DNA from: Candidatus Sodaliphilus limicaballi
GTDB lineage: Bacteria; Bacteroidota; Bacteroidia; Bacteroidales; Muribaculaceae
Direction of reading: 5' to 3'
NCBI GenBank assembly: GCA_018065815.1
Contig: JAGHSP010000288.1
Location: 1 to 17,308 of the forward strand
Length of the DNA stretch: 17,308 nucleotides
In this document: positions 13,628-17,308 of the stretch, one piece after another
Layout: the number at the start of each line of letters is the position of its first letter
How positions within the stretch are numbered: position 1 is the stretch's first letter
Translations under genes and position numbers: made by a program
The notes under the pieces: generated by a model
Database searches by the model: none
Told to the model about the DNA's origin: nothing
Seen by the model: the letters and a program-made list of their open reading frames with translations, nothing else

Positions 13628-14347
13628 TTACAGGTTACCGTTGTCGTTGTAGCTGTAATAGCGGCCGGCGCGGCACACGATGATGTGGTCCACGAGTTCG
13701 ATTCCCATCACCTTGCATGCTTGCTTCACGTTGCTGGTGAGCGAGTTGTCCATGCCGCTGGGGCGCGGCGTGTCGCTAGGGTGGTTGTGGGCCAGGATGA
13801 TGCCGTCGGCCAGGCGCTCAATGGCGGGTTTCATTATCATTTTCACGTCGGCTACGGTCATAGCGGTCCCGCCGCTGCTCACTCGCTCGTGATGCATGAT
13901 GCGCTTGGCGCGGTCGAGAAGCACCACGTGCATCTCCTCGTGGGGCAGATGCTCCATGCGTGAGCGCAGGTACTGGTAGGCGTCGTTGCTCGACGTGATT
14001 TGGCATGCGTCGTCAAATTTTTCCATGTGGTAGCGTCGTCCCAGTTCGAGGGCGGCCAGTATCTCGATAGCCTTCACTTCGCCTATTCCGCGATAGTTTT
14101 TCACGAGGTCGCGTATTCCCATGCGGGCCATGCGGTAGAGCTTGTCGTCGTTGTCGCGCAAAATGCGCTGGCACAGGTCGGTCACGCTTTCGCCCACCGA
14201 GCCGCTGCCCACGATGATGGCGAGCAACTCGGGTGTGGTGAGTGCTCCGAAGCCTTGGGCTTTGGCTTTCTCGCGCGGGCGGTCGTTCTCGGCAACCAGG
14301 TTTTTGAGTGCGCGCGAGGGTGACTTGTCGCTATCGTTGCTATACAT
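13628..14347 (-). CDS. radC: RadC-family JAB-domain protein
   Basis: A 239-residue cytoplasmic protein of the RadC (UPF0758) family. The N-terminal region has the usual start RPREKAKAQGFGALTTPELLAIIVGSG and a helix-hairpin-helix (GIGEVKAIEILAALELGRR, about 87-105). The C-terminal JAB/MPN domain (about 115-237) keeps a metal-binding set: glutamate 137/138, H187 and H189 in LAHNHPSD, S197 and D200. The usual HPSG is HPSD here. A link to DNA repair is traditional but weakly supported; the biochemical role is unsettled. The start codon overlaps the dnaB stop by one base (TGATG), which suggests translational coupling to the replicative helicase gene. Confidence 0.92.
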   Translation of the reverse strand: MYSNDSDKSPSRALKNLVAENDRPREKAKAQGFGALTTPELLAIIVGSGSVGESVTDLCQRILRDNDDKLYRMARMGIRDLVKNYRGIGEVKAIEILAALELGRRYHMEKFDDACQITSSNDAYQYLRSRMEHLPHEEMHVVLLDRAKRIMHHERVSSGGTAMTVADVKMIMKPAIERLADGIILAHNHPSDTPRPSGMDNSLTSNVKQACKVMGIELVDHIIVCRAGRYYSYNDNGNL

Positions 14348-15927
14348 CAGAACGGGGGTTGGATTTCACCAGGGTCGCTGTTGAGGAAGGCATCATTGGG
14401 ACCGAATGGGGCAGGGGAGCCGAGGTTGTCCATAGGTGGGACAGGGCCTCCTGCGGGAGGAAGCGGGCTCGACTCGTTCATCTTCGATTCCATAGTGGTC
14501 TCGCGTGTGATGTTGTAACTGTCGTCCCAGTTCTCGAAGCGTGCAAACTTGTGCACAAATCTCATTTCCACGTCATCGACGGCGCCGCTACGGTGCTTGG
14601 CAATGATGAACTCCGCCTTGCCGCGTATGTCGTTGCCCTCGGCGTCCTCGCTGCTCTTGGTGTAGTATTCCTCGCGGTGAATGAAGCACACGATGTCGGC
14701 ATCTTGCTCGATCGCACCCGACTCACGCAGGTCGCTCAACTGCGGGCGTTTGCCGCGCTTGTCGTCGCCGCGCTGCTCCACGCTACGGTTGAGCTGCGAG
14801 AGGGCGATGATGGGGATGTTGAGGTCCTTGGCAAGGGCTTTGAGCGAACGAGAGATGTTGCTCACCTCCTGCTCGCGGCTGCCAAATTTCATACCCGATG
14901 CGTTCATCAGCTGCAAGTAGTCGATGATGATGATGCCTATGTTGTGCTCGCTCTTGAGGCGGCGTGCCTTGGTCTGGAATTCAAACACCGAGAGCGAGGG
15001 GGTGTCATCAACATAGAGCGGGGCAGTGTAGAGTTTCTTGGACCGTGTCATGAGGCGTTCCCAGTCGCCGCTGTCAAGCTGGCCGCTCTTGATCTTCGAA
15101 CCTTCGATCTCGCACACGTTGCTGATGAGACGGTTCACGAGCTGGAGGTTAGACATCTCAAGCGAGAAGATGGCTACCGGGGTGTTATAATCTACCGCCA
15201 TGTTCTTGGCCATAGAGAGCACAAAGGCGGTCTTACCCATTGCAGGACGTGCAGCGATGATAATGAGGTCGCTGTTTTGCCATCCCGAGGTGAGTTTGTC
15301 GAGTTTGTGGTATCCTGTGGCGAGTCCGCTCAAACCGCTCGTGTTGTTGGCAGCCTCCTGTATTTTCTTGATGGCATCGTTGATCACAGGGTCAATCTGC
15401 GTGACGTCGCGCTTGAGGGTGTTTTTAGAGATTTCAAAAAGAGCGCCCTCGGCCTCTTGCATGAGGTCATAGACGTCGTTGGTCTCATCAAATGCCTTCT
15501 CCTGTATGGTGCTGCTGAAATGTATGAGGCGGCGTGCTATATACTTCTGCGCGATGATGCGCGCGTGGAAGTCGATGTTGGCCGCGCTCGACACCATGCC
15601 GGTGAGTTGGGAGATGCGGGCCGCGCCGCCCACTGCCTCCAGGTTGCCGTCGTTGCGCAGCTGCTCGGTGACGGTGAGCATGTCGATGGGGCGTTGCTTG
15701 GCACCCAGCGAGACTATCGCTTCATAGATGTGCTGGTGAGATGTGTCGTAGAAGCTCTCGGGCTTGAGGATGTCGCTCACCACGGTGTAGGCTTCTTTCT
15801 CAAGCATGAGCGCGCCTAGCACGGCCTCTTCGATCTTGAGGTCTTGCGGTTGCAGCTTGCCATATTCGCTCACTGCCTGTTGCTCATGTTGTGGCCGACT
15901 GCGGCGGCCAGTGTTGTTGTCGGGCAT
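14347..15927 (-). CDS. dnaB: Replicative DNA helicase DnaB
   Basis: A 526-residue ring helicase that unwinds DNA 5' to 3' at the replication fork and recruits primase. The N-terminal domain (about 25-130) begins PQDLKIEEAVLGALMLE. The RecA-like motor domain (about 195-465) has Walker A ARPAMGKT (226-233), SLEMS (255-259), Walker B IIIIDYLQL (D336), the SQLNR/E-rich sensor region (377-381), and ESGAIEQDADIV. After residue 480 there is a Pro/Gly-rich, probably disordered tail of about 45 residues (PLPPAGGPVPP, PAPFGP), longer than in the E. coli protein, which could bind partners. The radC gene overlaps its stop. A -7 promoter element lies 42 nt upstream. Confidence 0.97.
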   Translation of the reverse strand: MPDNNTGRRSRPQHEQQAVSEYGKLQPQDLKIEEAVLGALMLEKEAYTVVSDILKPESFYDTSHQHIYEAIVSLGAKQRPIDMLTVTEQLRNDGNLEAVGGAARISQLTGMVSSAANIDFHARIIAQKYIARRLIHFSSTIQEKAFDETNDVYDLMQEAEGALFEISKNTLKRDVTQIDPVINDAIKKIQEAANNTSGLSGLATGYHKLDKLTSGWQNSDLIIIAARPAMGKTAFVLSMAKNMAVDYNTPVAIFSLEMSNLQLVNRLISNVCEIEGSKIKSGQLDSGDWERLMTRSKKLYTAPLYVDDTPSLSVFEFQTKARRLKSEHNIGIIIIDYLQLMNASGMKFGSREQEVSNISRSLKALAKDLNIPIIALSQLNRSVEQRGDDKRGKRPQLSDLRESGAIEQDADIVCFIHREEYYTKSSEDAEGNDIRGKAEFIIAKHRSGAVDDVEMRFVHKFARFENWDDSYNITRETTMESKMNESSPLPPAGGPVPPMDNLGSPAPFGPNDAFLNSDPGEIQPPF

Positions 15928-15968
15928 GGTGGTATGTTATAAGTGTAAATGATTTTTGTTTTTCACGG

Positions 15969-15976
15969 CAAAGTTA
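15969..15976 (-). promoter_or_regulatory. -7 promoter element of the dnaB-radC operon
   Basis: TAACTTTG on the minus strand matches TAnnTTTG. No TTG is visible at -33. Expected leader about 35 nt. A 12-bp perfect palindrome GTTGTTAACAAC (16026-16037) and the 9-bp tandem repeat lie just upstream. Confidence 0.55.
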
Positions 15977-16059
15977 CTGAAATTTCTTTATACATTAAAT
16001 ATATCGAGCGAAAAGAAATCAACACGTTGTTAACAACCACTCCATTAAAAATGTAATCG

Positions 16060-16131
16060 TTACTACCGTTACTACCGATACTACCGTTACTACCGTTACT
16101 ACCGTTACTACCGTTACTATCGTCACTCCCG
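16060..16131. repeat. 9-bp tandem repeat, eight units
   Basis: Unit TTACTACCG. Units 1, 2, 4, 5 and 6 are exact; unit 3 (ATACTACCG), unit 7 (TTACTATCG) and unit 8 (TCACTCCCG) carry one, one and two changes. It lies between the efp terminator and the dnaB promoter. Read on the minus strand it gives Ser-Asn-Gly repeats, but no credible gene uses it. Confidence 0.95.
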
Positions 16132-16132
16132 C

Positions 16133-16178
16133 AAAAAAAACACAAGGAGAACCACAGCAGCGGCTCTCCTTGTGTTTT
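16133..16178 (-). terminator. Intrinsic terminator of efp
   Basis: Stem CACAAGGAGA (16141-16150) with TCTCCTTGTG (16165-16174), extended by AAAA/TTTT, followed on the minus strand by a run of eight U (16133-16140). It begins 19 nt after the efp stop codon. Confidence 0.92.
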
Positions 16179-16197
16179 ATCGGTCGTGATATTGAAA

Positions 16198-16761
16198 TCA
16201 GCGAACGCGGCTCTGGTAGCTACCATCGCGAGTGTCAACCTCGATGGTCTCGCCCTCGTTAACGAAAAGAGGCACGCGCACTGTTGCGCCAGTCTCTACT
16301 GTGGCGGGCTTGAGAGTGTTGGTTGCTGTGTCACCCTTGATGCCGGGCTCGGTGTAAGTAACCTTGAGCTGAGTCTTAACGGGCATCTCGGCGAAGAGAA
16401 CTGTCTCGGTAGAAGCATCGCTAACAACCTCAACCACGTCGCTTTCCTTCATGAAGTCAGCGCCAGTGATCATGTCCTTTGAGATAGGAATCTGCTCGTA
16501 GGTCTCCTGGTTCATGAAGATAGCATCCTCACCGTCCATGTAGAGGAACTGGTAGGGGCGACGCTCTACGCGCACGTCCTCAAGTTTCTCACCGATGTTG
16601 AAGCGACGCTCCAGAACGCGGCCGTCAACCACGTTTTTGAGCTTGGTGCGCATGAAGGTGTTACCTTTACCAGGTTTTACGTGAAGGAATTCAATGCAGA
16701 AATACAGATCTCCGTCGAGGCGGATACAAGTTCCGTTTTTGATGTCTTGAGCGTTAATCAT
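16198..16761 (-). CDS. efp: Translation elongation factor P
   Basis: A 187-residue ribosome-binding factor that relieves stalling at polyproline stretches. All three domains are present. The KOW-like N-terminal domain carries the loop KPGKGNTFMRTK with K32 at the position that is lysylated or otherwise modified in other bacteria. The OB domains follow, with the signature KGDTATNTLKPATVETGATVRVPLFVNEGE split across residues about 143-172 and the ending VDTRDGSYQSR. The length is typical. No epm-type modification gene lies in the window, so the state of K32 is unknown. The gene is divergent from rpmH and has a good promoter and terminator. The DnaB tail encoded next door has PLPP and PVPP stretches that could depend on this factor; this is only inference. 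Confidence 0.97.
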   Translation of the reverse strand: MINAQDIKNGTCIRLDGDLYFCIEFLHVKPGKGNTFMRTKLKNVVDGRVLERRFNIGEKLEDVRVERRPYQFLYMDGEDAIFMNQETYEQIPISKDMITGADFMKESDVVEVVSDASTETVLFAEMPVKTQLKVTYTEPGIKGDTATNTLKPATVETGATVRVPLFVNEGETIEVDTRDGSYQSRVR

Positions 16762-16822
16762 AAAATGTTTTTTGTAATTTATTATTTTTGTTTTGAATTT
16801 ACTTTCAATGCATAATCGACTA

Positions 16823-16853
16823 CAAAGATACTACAAACATAGCGCCCTCGCAA
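16823..16853 (-). promoter_or_regulatory. Promoter of efp
   Basis: On the minus strand, TTG (16851-16853), a 20-bp spacer, then TATCTTTG (16823-16830), a full match to TAnnTTTG. The leader is about 55 nt. Confidence 0.7.
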
Positions 16854-16944
16854 GAATTTTACGCCTTATTTTATTTTTAATGTGCAATTTCTTCTTTTGT
16901 CGCTATTTTTTTTGATTTTATCCAAATAAAAATAACGTCATTTC

Positions 16945-16975
16945 TTGTGTATTCAGAAAAAAGTGTGTAATTTTG
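16945..16975 (+). promoter_or_regulatory. Promoter of rpmH
   Basis: TTG (16945-16947), a 20-bp spacer, then TAATTTTG (16968-16975), a full match to TAnnTTTG. The start would be near 16982, with an A-rich leader of about 43 nt. Confidence 0.75.
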
Positions 16976-17024
16976 CAGTCGCATTTTGCAAAAAAGGAAA
17001 ATTAAACAAAAAAATTAAATAGAG

Positions 17025-17177
17025 ATGAAAAGAACATTCCAACCCTCGAACATTAAGAAGGCTCACAAGCACGGTTTCCGTCATCGCATGAAAACTGCCG
17101 ATGGTCGCAAGGTTTTGGCTCGTCGTCGTGCTAAGGGTCGTTACAGCCTCACTGTAAGCGATACTGTTTACAAGTGA
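17025..17177 (+). CDS. rpmH: Ribosomal protein L34
   Basis: A 50-codon gene encoding the very basic bL34 of the large ribosomal subunit. The N-terminus MKRTFQPSN, the central HKHGFRHRM, and GRKVLARRRAKGR followed by LTVSD are family hallmarks. It is complete, from ATG 17025 to TGA 17177. The distal part has more variable residues, as in other Bacteroidota. A clear promoter lies upstream, and a GA-rich leader (AAAAAGGAAAA near 16990-17000) might help initiation. It is divergent from efp, an arrangement of two translation genes sharing one control region. Confidence 0.97.
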   Translation: MKRTFQPSNIKKAHKHGFRHRMKTADGRKVLARRRAKGRYSLTVSDTVYK

Positions 17178-17212
17178 TTCTAGGTGCAGTGCCACAGGTA
17201 CTGCGCTAGGAT

Positions 17213-17296
17213 CCTGCCATTAAGGGCAGGGCAACATGGCAAAGAAGCATAGCCGTTATAATTGCTCAATAGGGCAATTACAACGGCATTTGTTGC
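17213..17296. repeat. Hairpin-rich region after rpmH
   Basis: CCTGCC/GGCAGG (17213-17230, loop ATTAAG) is followed by a 14-bp stem with one mismatch, GCCGTTATAATTGC (17252-17265) and its partner 17274-17287. GCAACA (17231-17236) can also pair with TGTTGC (17291-17296) around the larger stem. No T-run follows within the window. It may act in rpmH 3'-end formation or belong to an element that runs past the window edge. Confidence 0.65.
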
Positions 17297-17308
17297 ATTG
17301 TGTAATAA

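Noticed and set aside
14308..15819. 503-codon plus-strand frame opposite dnaB
   Set aside because: Antisense shadow of dnaB caused by codon bias; it has no recognisable domain.
16060..16131. CRISPR array
   Set aside because: The 9-bp units are contiguous with no spacers and there are no cas genes in the window.
15963..16238. Minus-strand reading frame with Ser-Asn-Gly repeats
   Set aside because: It starts inside efp, runs through the efp terminator and owes its openness to the 9-bp tandem repeat.

Overview
The window looks like chromosomal DNA of a gut-type member of the Bacteroidales (Bacteroidota). Three things point there. Nearly every intergenic region carries the Bacteroidota -7 promoter element TAnnTTTG, several with a TTG/TTTG -33 box 18-20 bp upstream. 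Secreted proteins carry C-terminal tails that resemble type IX secretion/sorting domains. Genes start without strong Shine-Dalgarno sites. I cannot fix the family from this window; Muribaculaceae or Prevotellaceae are plausible.

Layout. (1) 1-2983: a large secreted multidomain protein of unknown function (247-2922) with a promoter and a good terminator. (2) 2990-3330: a non-coding stretch packed with small hairpins. (3) 3332-5249: an AraC-type regulator on the minus strand, divergent from a reverse-domain-order rubrerythrin. They share a 335-bp control region holding two different perfect inverted repeats. (4) 5255-6629: a small hypothetical protein and a DUF2461 protein, divergently transcribed. 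(5) 6725-9425: a four-gene operon for a 2-oxoacid:ferredoxin oxidoreductase (delta, alpha, beta, gamma) with a strong promoter. (6) 9475-11554: a secreted dockerin-like protein flanked by two identical 35-bp direct repeats, then a membrane-anchored GT2 glycosyltransferase. (7) 11756-13429: a secreted endonuclease I-family nuclease. (8) 13628-15927: dnaB and radC, overlapping by one base and probably co-transcribed. (9) 16198-17177: efp (minus) and rpmH (plus), divergent. The 50-codon rpmH is easily missed because it is so short.

How the genes work together. The ferredoxin-linked oxidoreductase and the rubrerythrin fit an anaerobe that makes acyl-CoA with reduced ferredoxin and removes peroxide. 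dnaB, radC, efp and rpmH are core replication, repair and translation genes. The two large secreted proteins, the dockerin-like protein and the glycosyltransferase fit an envelope or extracellular lifestyle. I see no complete defence, conjugation or phage system.

The most unusual content is in the intergenic DNA: three different short elements bounded by 16-17-bp inverted repeats (4247-4370, 11600-11686, 13452-13604), one enclosing a diverged copy of a repeat from the window start. There is also a seven-hairpin cluster, the paired 35-bp repeats, a 31-bp tandem duplication, a 9-bp eight-copy tandem repeat and a G9 tract. They look like small non-autonomous mobile or REP-like elements and possible variable loci. 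None could be checked against other genomes here.
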